Assembly: GCA_905233895.1 (NCBI GenBank)
Contig: CAJOFL010000002.1
Coordinates: forward strand, 1-64,000
Origin: an uncultured Bacteroidales bacterium
GTDB taxonomy: Bacteria; Bacteroidota; Bacteroidia; Bacteroidales; P3
Direction: 5' to 3'
Length of the DNA: 64,000 bases
Positions 8,453-17,486 of the stretch are shown here, in pieces. The notes under the pieces are model-generated. The model was not told where the DNA came from, ran no database searches, and saw nothing but the letters and a program-made list of their open reading frames with translations. The translations under genes were made by a program, and so were the position numbers. Every line of letters starts with the position of its first letter. The stretch's first letter is position 1.

Positions 8453-10920
8453 TTCTTGTTGTATTTTTTTCTGCGGATAAGAGTTATGGCGAGTCCGGCA
8501 ATTGCCAGGATAACCACCGGCAGTACTATGTTGAGCACTTGATATTTGGTGCGCTGTTCACGAACCTTCACAACATCAAGTTTGCGGAGGGTGATGTTAC
8601 GTGAGCGCGAAGCCATCAACCCGTCGTCGCCGGCCAGATAGTTGACGGCGTTGAGGATAAGGTCTTTGTTGGCATAGAGTGTCTGTGTATAGTAATCATA
8701 GCCCACAGGCAGCACTGTTCCGTCGTTGGCAATGTAGCGGTTTCGAATTACATCGCCGTCGGAAATGACAATCATCTTGTTGTCGTCGCTCTGCTCGCGA
8801 TAGCCCATGGCGGCCTGCGAGGTGAACTCGGGCGTCAGTCGGTTTCGCCACATCGATTTGAATTGACCTTCAAGCAGTACGGCTACCGGTACGGAGTTTC
8901 GGTTGTAGAGACGGCGGTCGGCATCGAAATCGGCGTCAGCCAGGTCAATCATTGCAGGCGCGTTCTTTACACGGGTATATTCCGAGGTGGTAAGCAGTAT
9001 AGTCTTCTTGATATCGTTGTCAATAAGGTCGATACTTGACGGGAAGTCGGTCTTGATGAGGTCGAGATTGCGCACTATGGGGTGTTCAGAGAGGGGTACA
9101 ATCTCGGGGAAGTAGTACCACGGGCGAAACTGGAACTGAGGCTTTTCCCCCACCATGCCCACCTGTATTGGTATGGGTCGACAGCGCATGTCCATCAGCA
9201 CGTCGGGGTTGATGCGGACGCCGTAGTTGAACAGCATCTCGTCCAATCCCAACGGCAGTCGTGTGGCCATGAACTGGCCGCGCTCCGATAGACTGTCGAG
9301 ATCGGCATCAAGTGCGTCGAGGAACCATAGCACTTTGCCTCCATACATGATATACTGGTCGAGGATATACTGGTCCTGTTCGCTAAAGGGTTGCGTGGGC
9401 TTGGCCACAATCAGCATGTCAAACAGATTGAACATGCTGTATGTTGAGTCGCCTTCCTGTAGCCTGTGAGCGGTAAGGGATTGTATTTGGCCGTCGATAG
9501 TGACGTAGTCGAGGCTGTAGGTCTCTTGTAATGACTTTTGTATATCGTAGAGCACTCCGCCGGTCAGCTCACCGTGGCCCTGGAGGAAACCGATTATGGG
9601 TTTGCGTCCGCGCGCCAGTTGGCGGATGGCACTCGATAGAGTATACTCGAGGTTCTGGATAGAGTTGTTAAGCAAGGTGGCCTGGCTAACATATTTTTGG
9701 CTTTGCAGCAACTGCACCGAGGTCTCGCGGCCGCGGTAGTGCACGTCGGCAGCGGGGATGAGTATCTGGGTGGTCATGCTGTTACCGTCGCCCGAGGCAA
9801 TCTGTGTCGGCTGGATGCCTTTGGCAGCCAGTTTTTGGTAGAACACTTGCTGCTCCTCGCGGTCAGTGAAGTTGTTAGGGTTGACGAACTCGTACTCGAT
9901 AAAGTGGTTGTAGGCGCGGAACTGGTTGAGCATTTCCTTGGTCTCGCTCTGCAGGCGTTTGAAGTCGGCGGGGAAATCGCCCTCGAGGTATACGCGGAAG
10001 AGTACCGGCTCATCAATCTCGCGGAGCATCTCCTTGGTTGATTTGGAGAGGGTATATCGCCGTTCAGACGTAAGGTCTACTCGACCGAAGAGGTATTGCC
10101 CAATGATATTGACAAATACTACTATGAGGATTGTGGCACCCATCTCGATCCAATGGCTGCGTCGGAGGTTCTTTCGTTTGGTCCAGCCGTGCCATTTGCG
10201 GCTCTGGAGCACCATGCGGGTGGCCATAAGGAATAGGGCCATGACGCTGGCGAAATAAAGTACGTCGCGCGAGTCAATCACACCGCGGCTGATGCTTTGG
10301 TAGTGGTCCATCATGCCGAGCCGCTTGACGAAAAGGTCGGCGCCGCCTAGGATGCCCATGTTGTGCAGTGACTCGAAACCGAGATATGCAGCAGCGCATA
10401 CCACGGCAGCCAGTATGAACGACACTATCTGGTTCTGTGACAGCGAGGAACAGAACAGACCGATGGCCACGAAGGCACCGCCAAGCAGTAGCAGGCCGAT
10501 ATAGGAACCTACAACCGAACCAGTGTCGATATTGCCCACTGGGTCACCCAGGGCTACAACACTGAAGTAGGCCACCAGTGTGGGCAGTAGAGAGATAAGC
10601 ACCAGAGTCCATGCAGCCAGGAATTTGGCCCATACAATAATCCAGTCGCTCAACGGTCGGGTCATGAGCATCTCAATAGTGCCGCCGCGCCGCTCTTCGG
10701 CCAGCGAACGCATGGTGATGGCGGGAATGAGGAAGAGATAGAGGAACGGTCCGATAAGGAAGAGTCCGTCGAGGCTTGCGAAGCCGTAGTCAAGGATGTT
10801 AAAGTCGCTTTTTAGCACCCACAGCATCAGGCCGGTGAGTACCAAGAAGACGGCTATCGTAAGGTAGCCGATGAGCGACGAGAAGAATCCGGAAAGTTCT
10901 TTCTTGTAAAGTGTGAACAT
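8449..10920 (-). CDS. GldF-GldG-like fusion: ABC-2 permease fused to gliding-motility-type auxiliary protein
   Basis: N-terminal half MFTLYKKELSGFFSSLIGYL...LAEERRGGTIEMLMTRP (GldF permease); C-terminal half DLTSERRYTLSKSTKEMLREIDEPVLFRVYLEGDFPADFKRL...GFLQGHGE (GldG). Confidence 0.85.
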   Translation of the reverse strand: MFTLYKKELSGFFSSLIGYLTIAVFLVLTGLMLWVLKSDFNILDYGFASLDGLFLIGPFLYLFLIPAITMRSLAEERRGGTIEMLMTRPLSDWIIVWAKFLAAWTLVLISLLPTLVAYFSVVALGDPVGNIDTGSVVGSYIGLLLLGGAFVAIGLFCSSLSQNQIVSFILAAVVCAAAYLGFESLHNMGILGGADLFVKRLGMMDHYQSISRGVIDSRDVLYFASVMALFLMATRMVLQSRKWHGWTKRKNLRRSHWIEMGATILIVVFVNIIGQYLFGRVDLTSERRYTLSKSTKEMLREIDEPVLFRVYLEGDFPADFKRLQSETKEMLNQFRAYNHFIEYEFVNPNNFTDREEQQVFYQKLAAKGIQPTQIASGDGNSMTTQILIPAADVHYRGRETSVQLLQSQKYVSQATLLNNSIQNLEYTLSSAIRQLARGRKPIIGFLQGHGELTGGVLYDIQKSLQETYSLDYVTIDGQIQSLTAHRLQEGDSTYSMFNLFDMLIVAKPTQPFSEQDQYILDQYIMYGGKVLWFLDALDADLDSLSERGQFMATRLPLGLDEMLFNYGVRINPDVLMDMRCRPIPIQVGMVGEKPQFQFRPWYYFPEIVPLSEHPIVRNLDLIKTDFPSSIDLIDNDIKKTILLTTSEYTRVKNAPAMIDLADADFDADRRLYNRNSVPVAVLLEGQFKSMWRNRLTPEFTSQAAMGYREQSDDNKMIVISDGDVIRNRYIANDGTVLPVGYDYYTQTLYANKDLILNAVNYLAGDDGLMASRSRNITLRKLDVVKVREQRTKYQVLNIVLPVVILAIAGLAITLIRRKKYNKK

Positions 10921-10935
10921 GGTTTCGTTTGGTGG

Positions 10936-12463
10936 TTATTCCTGTCGTAGGGCACGGCTCTGGGGGCTACGGCCTTGGTAGAGGCCTTCTCCGATTTCTG
11001 CCACGGTCTCGACTATTAGTGTGGTAGCGATGCCGAGGATGCGGGTGTCGATATTCTCCCAGATGTCGGTGGTTACATGGTTGTGGTGCATGCCATTTTG
11101 TGTGGTGAACATGAGGCTTGGCACCCCGATAGCCTCGAAGGCGCGGGCGTCGCCGCGAGCGAGAGTCTTTTTCCCGTCTTGTCCAGATGATAGTAGGCTT
11201 GTAGGTCTTCAGAATGAAGAGAAGTCTCTCACTTGGAAGAGTACCGCCCCAGATACATAAAGCACCGAGATTCTGTGCGCCGATGAAGGCTTCGACTTGG
11301 CGTAGTTTTGGGAAGTCGGCCACGAACTGGCGTGAGCCGAGGTACTGCTGTTCGCTTCCGCTGAAGAGCACGAAGGCAATACTGCGGTGGGGGCGGTAGT
11401 CGGGATGGGAGAGGAGTCGTGCCACTTCGAGCACGGCGGCCACGCCCGAGGCATTTATGTCGGCACTGGGGAAGAGGCAGGTCTCGCCCTGTATGCCGAG
11501 TCCGTCGATACTGGCTCCAACTACGATGATTTCATTCTTCAACCTTGGGTCGTTGCCCTCGAGTATACCCACCACGTTGGCTGTCGGGGCCTGGGGGCGG
11601 TAGCGGGCGTTGATGTCTACTTCGGCTTTCTTGAGCAGTGCGAACGAGTTGACTTGGCCGGCGTTGATGGTTACTATGGCGCTGTCGAGTTCTTTGGCTT
11701 CTCCGTGGAATATCTCGCGGCCACAGTCGAGGGTGAGTTGCAGCACTGGGAATGTGGGCATGTGGGGCAGTTCGCCGCAGTAGACGCGACCTTGGGGCTC
11801 CCAGCTCTCGCAGGTGCGGCTGGTGTTTATGACGAGCATACCGATTGCGCCGTGGCGTTCGGCGGCACGGGCTTTGTCGCGCAGCGAGGTGTAAAGGGCG
11901 GCCACGCGTTCAGGCATCCGGTGTCCTTCGGGCAGACCCGTAAGTACCACGGCAATCTTTCCTTTGGCGTCGACAAATTGGTATTCGTTGAACAGTGCGT
12001 TATCGATGCCGTAGCCGCAGAAGACCATTTGGGCGTCGACATATCCGCGACCGGTCATGCCGGCGCAGCAGAACTCGTTACCCAGGGTGTATACGCGTTT
12101 CTCCTTGCTGCCAGGGATGTACGTGTTGAACTTGGCGTTTTCCACCTCATTGCATTCGAGGTTGAACGGCTCGCGCCAGGGTTTCTCGCGGTCGGCATGG
12201 CGGCGTCCGAACTCCTCCTTGACGGGCTGTACGCCGTAGTTGGCCAGCACCCGCTCGACATAGCGCATGGCGCGTTCGTGACCTTGGCTGCCGGCCAGAC
12301 GACCTTCGTATGTGTCGGACGACAGTTCGATGATGTGCTTCATCACCGAGTCGATGTTCACCGTCGGCATCGGAATCGTGTCGCGTTCCTGTGCCTGGAC
12401 GGTGGGAACTGCCAGTATCACGGCTATGGCTGCCAGCAGGGTGAGTTTCTTGTTTTTAGACAT
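10936..12463 (-). pseudogene. M28-family aminopeptidase-like protein, reading frame disrupted near the C-terminus
   Basis: Frame 10967..12463 is peptidase-like to about SEQQYLGSRQFVADFPKLRQVEAFIGAQNLGALCIWGG, then turns into basic nonsense; another frame carries the expected tail LARGDARAFEAIGVPSLMFTTQNGMHHNHVTTDIWENIDTRIL down to 10936. Real frameshift or assembly error. Confidence 0.7.
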
Positions 12464-12591
12464 AATACTAAATATTTATATCTGTTCAACTTATTGATTA
12501 CTAATAAAGTATGCACAACCACACAATATGTGCAGTTGTGCAAATGTACGAAAAAAATCGATATGTCGGAAAAATAGTTTTTCGCGACGCT

Positions 12592-13572
12592 TTACCAGCG
12601 GGCGGTGAAGATGCAGTGCTTGTGCCAGGCGCAGTGTTCGACGGAGTATTCTGTCGTGTGGCATTTGCTGGCAGCCTCGGACATGCGCTCCATGCGGTCG
12701 TAGCATTTCTTGCCGCCTGTCACGCCGCCGCTTACCTTGAGTGTGATATGCTTGCCGTCGGCAGTGCATTCCTTATGCTTGAAGCCCAGTTCTGAAGCCA
12801 GGCTGTCGAGGTGGCTGTACTCGGCATAGCGCTCGTCGTAGGTGAGGGCGTTGGCCACAGCCAGTGCCTCTTCCAGAGCCTGTTCCGCCTCTTCTGCTGC
12901 TTGTTCTGCCTCTTCTGCGGCCATCATTGCTTCGTCGTCTTGATTGTCACTGAAAATGTTCACAAATTTGTTACGTAAGTTCTTGTTCCGTTCAAGTTGT
13001 ACGCTGTCGGTTGCGGCAAGACCGTCAATCACCGTTGAATCGAGCGCCAAAGCGCAAAAGATCATCTGCTGGATGCTGGTCTCGGCCAGAGGGTCTTTCG
13101 ACCAGCGAGCCTTGCCGTAAAGGTAGAGCTTTGCCGGGCGCATGACGCTGTCGATACCGAAGCGGAAGGTGAGAACACTGTCGGTGGTGGCGATGCTGTC
13201 GATATGGATGAAATTGCTGTCGGCGATGGTAAGGGTCAACGCATCGTCCGAGATGCGGTTAAGCACCATCGGTATCTCGGGGTTTGAGAGGCTAAACTCG
13301 CCGCCGCTGCTTCTCCAGTCGCTCGGGTAGCCAGTCACAATGTAGCGCATTGCGAAGCAGTTCTTGTGTCCGTAACGGCGGTAGAGCACATACTGCGTGT
13401 CGGCGTCAGGAATCACGAGGGCGGCGTCGCACCCCAGTGCCTCGGCCCACTCGCCTACGCTCTCGGCCGAGGTTGGGTAGGTCATAAGGTCTTTAATCTG
13501 GCGCTTGATGTCGCCGCAGGCGGTGGCCATGACGGCCACCGCCGCGATTATGATTAGGACTCTTGCTTTCAT
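12592..13572 (-). CDS. Lipoprotein with coiled-coil EEAEQAAEEAEQ segment, unknown function
   Basis: Lipobox-like ATACGD; last gene of the GntR/ABC operon. Confidence 0.65.
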   Translation of the reverse strand: MKARVLIIIAAVAVMATACGDIKRQIKDLMTYPTSAESVGEWAEALGCDAALVIPDADTQYVLYRRYGHKNCFAMRYIVTGYPSDWRSSGGEFSLSNPEIPMVLNRISDDALTLTIADSNFIHIDSIATTDSVLTFRFGIDSVMRPAKLYLYGKARWSKDPLAETSIQQMIFCALALDSTVIDGLAATDSVQLERNKNLRNKFVNIFSDNQDDEAMMAAEEAEQAAEEAEQALEEALAVANALTYDERYAEYSHLDSLASELGFKHKECTADGKHITLKVSGGVTGGKKCYDRMERMSEAASKCHTTEYSVEHCAWHKHCIFTARW

Positions 13573-13916
13573 TTCTCGTTCTGTTTTAGTTCGTCGAAAC
13601 TGATGCCCAGCAACTGCATCTTCTGCCGTATGATTGGAAGCTCCTCTTCGAGGAATTCCTTGCGCTGCAAGGCCATGATGCGTTCTTTTGCGTCGGGAGC
13701 CACAAAATAGCCGACACCGCGACGGTTATAGATGATTTCCTCATTCTGGAGGTAGTCGAAGGTGCGCATCACCGTATTGGGGTTCACGCCCATCGAGGCG
13801 GCCACGTCGCGCACGCTCGGCATGCGGTCGTCTACTGCCAGCTGGCCGGCGAGTACCTGCTCCATAAGCCTCTCGGCTATCTGGAGGTATATCGGTTTCT
13901 GTTTTCTGAATTCCAT
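13569..13916 (-). CDS. GntR-family transcriptional regulator (YtrA-like, short C-terminal domain)
   Basis: MEFRKQKPIYLQIAERLMEQVLAGQLAVDDRMPSVRDVAASMGVNPNTVMRTFDYLQNEEIIYNRRGVGYFV: wHTH of GntR type; start placed at 13916 rather than the track start 14120. Confidence 0.9.
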   Translation of the reverse strand: MEFRKQKPIYLQIAERLMEQVLAGQLAVDDRMPSVRDVAASMGVNPNTVMRTFDYLQNEEIIYNRRGVGYFVAPDAKERIMALQRKEFLEEELPIIRQKMQLLGISFDELKQNEK

Positions 13917-13930
13917 AGTTTCTCCATTCT

Positions 13931-14653
13931 TTATTTCAGTTCGCGGATGCTCAGTTTGATGCCAACGCCGTCGGCTTCCACCTTGCAGCGGCCGTCGCCT
14001 ACGATGGTCTTCTCGCCCTCCTTGCGCGAGGGCAGGTCGCACGAGAGGAAAGGCTTTATGCCCGACATCTCGATGCTCAGGCCCGCCGTCTCGGGCACCA
14101 CATGGAGCGCCAGCAGACACTGGACGCCGTCGATATCAATCTCGTTAGGCAGGGCGTCTGGGTAGTCGGCATTGACACTGACCTTCACGCCGTCCACCGT
14201 CAACTCGCGGCTCAGCACCTGCCCGACAGTCACTCCTGTCTCAACGCCGTCGATACTAATCTCATCAAGTACTTTGCCACGCGGCACCTCGATTACAAGG
14301 TGCTTGCGGATGTTCTTCAAATCACCGTAGCGGTACTTGCCGTGGCCGCAGTATTGTATTTCCAGTTCGCCCTCCTCGTCCACATAGTAGCGCATCCGCA
14401 ACGAGTCGGTCAGCGGGAGGAAGCCCTCCTGCATCTCTTCATGGATACGCACCGCGGAGTCGTCGGTGTAGACAATCTCCATGTCGCCGAAGAGCCAGTC
14501 GACACTGATGCCGCTGATGGGCTGATTCAGCGTGGCGTCGCCGACGCTATAGCGCTCGGGGTGTTCGTACTTGATATCAATCTTTGTGTTCTCGCCGCAG
14601 GCGGCCAGCAGCATGGTGGCCATGACGGCTATTATAAATGCTATACGTTTCAT
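13931..14653 (-). CDS. Lipoprotein with adhesin-like beta-helical domain (DUF4097/DUF2807-like)
   Basis: Signal/lipobox MLLAACGE; repeated ISIDGVETGVTV/LTVDGVKVSVNAD/EIDIDGVQ pattern. Confidence 0.55.
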   Translation of the reverse strand: MKRIAFIIAVMATMLLAACGENTKIDIKYEHPERYSVGDATLNQPISGISVDWLFGDMEIVYTDDSAVRIHEEMQEGFLPLTDSLRMRYYVDEEGELEIQYCGHGKYRYGDLKNIRKHLVIEVPRGKVLDEISIDGVETGVTVGQVLSRELTVDGVKVSVNADYPDALPNEIDIDGVQCLLALHVVPETAGLSIEMSGIKPFLSCDLPSRKEGEKTIVGDGRCKVEADGVGIKLSIRELK

Positions 14654-14689
14654 AACTCTTATGTTTTTTTGTTCTTGAGTCTGACTTAA

Positions 14690-15535
14690 TTAATACGGCA
14701 TCTTCTTCAGTCGGCGCCAGCTGAGCCATCCGAAGAGGACTATCAGCAGCACGTTGAAGCCGATGCAGATGCCGAAGAGCCAGTTGGTGAAATCCACCTC
14801 GCTGTAGCGTTCGGGCAGCTGCATGAACCATTCCATGAAGTCGGTGTTGCCGAAAGCGTAGATCATCACCGGCATGAGGATGATGCTCAAGGCGAACTCA
14901 ATGACATAGAGCCAGAGGATGGTCTGCAGCACCTTGTGCTTCTTGAAGAGTGTGGCGGTGAACATGAACATCAGCACCGTGGCGATATATCCCAGCCAGC
15001 AGCCGAGCGTCCAGAGGTTGCCGAAGTTGGCGAACATTTCGGCGCCTTCTTCTTCTAAGGCCAGATTCTCGAAGAACGACATGTTGAAGGTGAAGGGGAA
15101 TCCGCCCTCACACTGCCATATCCACTGGTGGTAGTGGCCGAAGGGCAGGATGGTGAGGAATATGTCGAGCACCATGCTGCCGAGATATACTGCCAGGGGG
15201 CAGATAATCAGCGAGTAGAGCATTGCGCTAGTGAACTTCTCCAGTTTCGATGCGGGGAGCATGGCGTAGTAGATGCCTTCGTTGCGAAGGTTCCACGTGC
15301 GGTACATGCGCGAGGGGGCCATGATGGCGGCCAGGTAGGCCGCGCCTTCAATCATCAGCAGGCGTATGTCGGGCGGCATCGAGACATCGCTGCCGGCAAT
15401 GACGGCCATGAAGAGCCACACCGCGAAGGGCAGCACGGCCAGGATAAGCATCGTGTGGCCAAACATCGGCCACATATTGCGAAAGTCTTTGTTGACGACT
15501 TTGCAGAAACGGTTCCAATCGAATTTATTATTCAT
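14690..15535 (-). CDS. ABC-2-type membrane protein (paralogue of next gene)
   Basis: Multiple TM segments; MNNKFDWNRFCKVVNKDFR...YYAMLPASKLEKFTSAMLYSLIICPLAVYL; next to ABC ATPase. Confidence 0.7.
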   Translation of the reverse strand: MNNKFDWNRFCKVVNKDFRNMWPMFGHTMLILAVLPFAVWLFMAVIAGSDVSMPPDIRLLMIEGAAYLAAIMAPSRMYRTWNLRNEGIYYAMLPASKLEKFTSAMLYSLIICPLAVYLGSMVLDIFLTILPFGHYHQWIWQCEGGFPFTFNMSFFENLALEEEGAEMFANFGNLWTLGCWLGYIATVLMFMFTATLFKKHKVLQTILWLYVIEFALSIILMPVMIYAFGNTDFMEWFMQLPERYSEVDFTNWLFGICIGFNVLLIVLFGWLSWRRLKKMPY

Positions 15536-15549
15536 AGTTGTTTTGGTTT

Positions 15550-16269
15550 TTAATAACTCATTTTATTCATTTTGTTCCAGCCGAGGAATCCCAGGAGGAT
15601 TGCCAACAGGACTTGTGCGGTGACTATGACCCACATGGCGAGTTTGTTTTCCACCTCCATGAATATTATCACTCCGCCGTACATGCTTGCTAACAGCCAG
15701 AACCAGAGCAGGAAGCACAGCGCTGTGCGCCAGCCTTTGCTGCGTATGGCGTTGGCATAGATGAAGCCCAGGGTGGGACCAACGAAAGCCACCACGCAGT
15801 TGCACAGCATCGGGAGGTTGAGATACTGCCCTATGCCGGCCTGCCACATGTACTTGTGGTAGAATGGCATGTGCACCGCGGTGAGCAGGGTGTCGATCGC
15901 CACATTGTAGGTTATCATCGCCAATGGCGCTATGACCAGCGAGAGCAACGCAATCGAGAGGTACTTCTCCCACTTGCTGGCGGGCAGCATGGCGAAGTAG
16001 ATGTCGCCCCGCTTATGCTTGCGCCCCACATTGGCATAAAGCTGCATGGGTATCAGCGAAGACATGGCGAGCGACATGCCGCCAGCCATTACTAGGCGGT
16101 AGCCGGCACCGCAATCCTGGCCAGTCACTCCGCTGAACAGCACCATTACCGGCACGAACCACAGCATGAATATCAGCGATGCGCCAAATGTGCTGAAACG
16201 CGGCGAGCAATGCCGCACGTCGTGCCACACCAGTTTGCCGAAGCGATGAATGTCAAACGAGTTATTCAT
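15550..16269 (-). CDS. ABC-2-type membrane protein
   Basis: Multiple TM segments; MNNSFDIHRFGKLVWHDVRH...YFAMLPASKWEKYLSIALLSLVIAPLAM, matching its neighbour. Confidence 0.7.
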   Translation of the reverse strand: MNNSFDIHRFGKLVWHDVRHCSPRFSTFGASLIFMLWFVPVMVLFSGVTGQDCGAGYRLVMAGGMSLAMSSLIPMQLYANVGRKHKRGDIYFAMLPASKWEKYLSIALLSLVIAPLAMITYNVAIDTLLTAVHMPFYHKYMWQAGIGQYLNLPMLCNCVVAFVGPTLGFIYANAIRSKGWRTALCFLLWFWLLASMYGGVIIFMEVENKLAMWVIVTAQVLLAILLGFLGWNKMNKMSY

Positions 16270-16301
16270 TTGTCTTAACTCCTTAACTACTGTCTCCTTA
16301 A

Positions 16302-17129
16302 CTACTTAAATAGTTCCTTTATGATGTTCTTGTTGCGCAGCACGGCGTTGAAGAGGGCTTCGATGTTGATCTGACTCTCCTCACCGGTGGTATTGGGTAT
16401 CACGTTCATGTAGCCTGCCGGCATCAGCTCGCTGTAGAGCGCATCGGGACGCTCCTCACCGCCATACTCGAAGAAGAGCTTCTCCTGTATGCGCTGCACC
16501 GGGGCGTCGAGCAGCACGGCGTTGTGCGAGAGGATGACGATGGGGTCGATAAGGTTTTCTACATCCTTCACCTGGTGGGTGGAGATGATGATGGTCTTGC
16601 CCTCGTCGGCTATCTTGCTCAGTATGGAGCGGAACTGGGCCTTGCTGGGGATGTCGAGACCGTTGGTGGGTTCGTCGAGCAGGATATACTCGGTGCCGAG
16701 CGAGAGGCTGGCGGCAATGAGGCTCTTCTTCTGCTGTCCGAAGCTCATCTCCTTGAACTTGCGGGCGGGTTCCACCTCCAGCTCCTGCATCAGGTGGAGG
16801 AAGGTGCCTTCGGAGTAGTTGGGGTAGAAGGGGGCCAGTTCGTTGACATACTGTTGCGGGGTGGCGTTGTCGGGCAGGGTCACCTCGTCGGGGAGGAAGA
16901 TGATGCTCTGAAGCATTTCCGGCAGGCGGTCATGGCTGGTCATACCGTCGACGGTGCAGGTGCCGTTCCCCGGACGCTGAAGGCCGCAGATTATTTTCAG
17001 CAGGGTGGTCTTGCCCACTCCGTTCTCGCCCAGCAGGCCGTAGATGGCACCTTTCGGGAACGAGAGGTTGATGTTGTTGAAGACCGGAGTCTTCTTGTAA
17101 CTGAAGTCTAGGTTCTTGATTTCGATCAT
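16302..17129 (-). CDS. ABC transporter ATP-binding protein
   Basis: Walker A GLLGENGVGKTTLLK, signature MSFGQQKKSLIAASL, Walker B YILLDEPTNGLD. Confidence 0.93.
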   Translation of the reverse strand: MIEIKNLDFSYKKTPVFNNINLSFPKGAIYGLLGENGVGKTTLLKIICGLQRPGNGTCTVDGMTSHDRLPEMLQSIIFLPDEVTLPDNATPQQYVNELAPFYPNYSEGTFLHLMQELEVEPARKFKEMSFGQQKKSLIAASLSLGTEYILLDEPTNGLDIPSKAQFRSILSKIADEGKTIIISTHQVKDVENLIDPIVILSHNAVLLDAPVQRIQEKLFFEYGGEERPDALYSELMPAGYMNVIPNTTGEESQINIEALFNAVLRNKNIIKELFK

Positions 17130-17144
17130 AAGGCTTTCGTTTTA

Positions 17145-17459
17145 TTAATTCTTATACCTGATTGCTGTTCCGAACACGAGCACCTCGGCGGCTTGCGCCA
17201 TAATGCTGTTGGTGGTGTAGCGTACACCGATGATTGCGTCGGCTCCGAGACGGACGGCCTCGTCGATCATGCGCTGGGTGGCTTTGTTGCGGGCTTTGTT
17301 CATCATCTCGGTGTAGCTGCCCAGCTCGCCGCCCACGATGCTCTTCAGGCTCTGCCCGAAGTCGCTGACGAAGTTCTTGCTCTGGATGGTGCTACCGCTT
17401 ACGATGCCCATCTCTTCATACCTTTCACCCTGAAGGGTGTCAACTGTTACGATTTTCAT
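17145..17459 (-). CDS. YbjQ/UPF0145-family heavy-metal-binding-domain protein
   Basis: GSTIQSKNFVSDFGQSLKSIVGGELGSYTEMMNKARNKATQRMIDEAVRLGADAIIGVRY. Confidence 0.9.
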   Translation of the reverse strand: MKIVTVDTLQGERYEEMGIVSGSTIQSKNFVSDFGQSLKSIVGGELGSYTEMMNKARNKATQRMIDEAVRLGADAIIGVRYTTNSIMAQAAEVLVFGTAIRYKN

Positions 17460-17486
17460 GTTGTTTGATATTTGATTGTTAATTAT

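Noticed and set aside
11387-12577. 396-aa plus-strand ORF
   Set aside because: Antisense to the M28 peptidase gene, no motifs.
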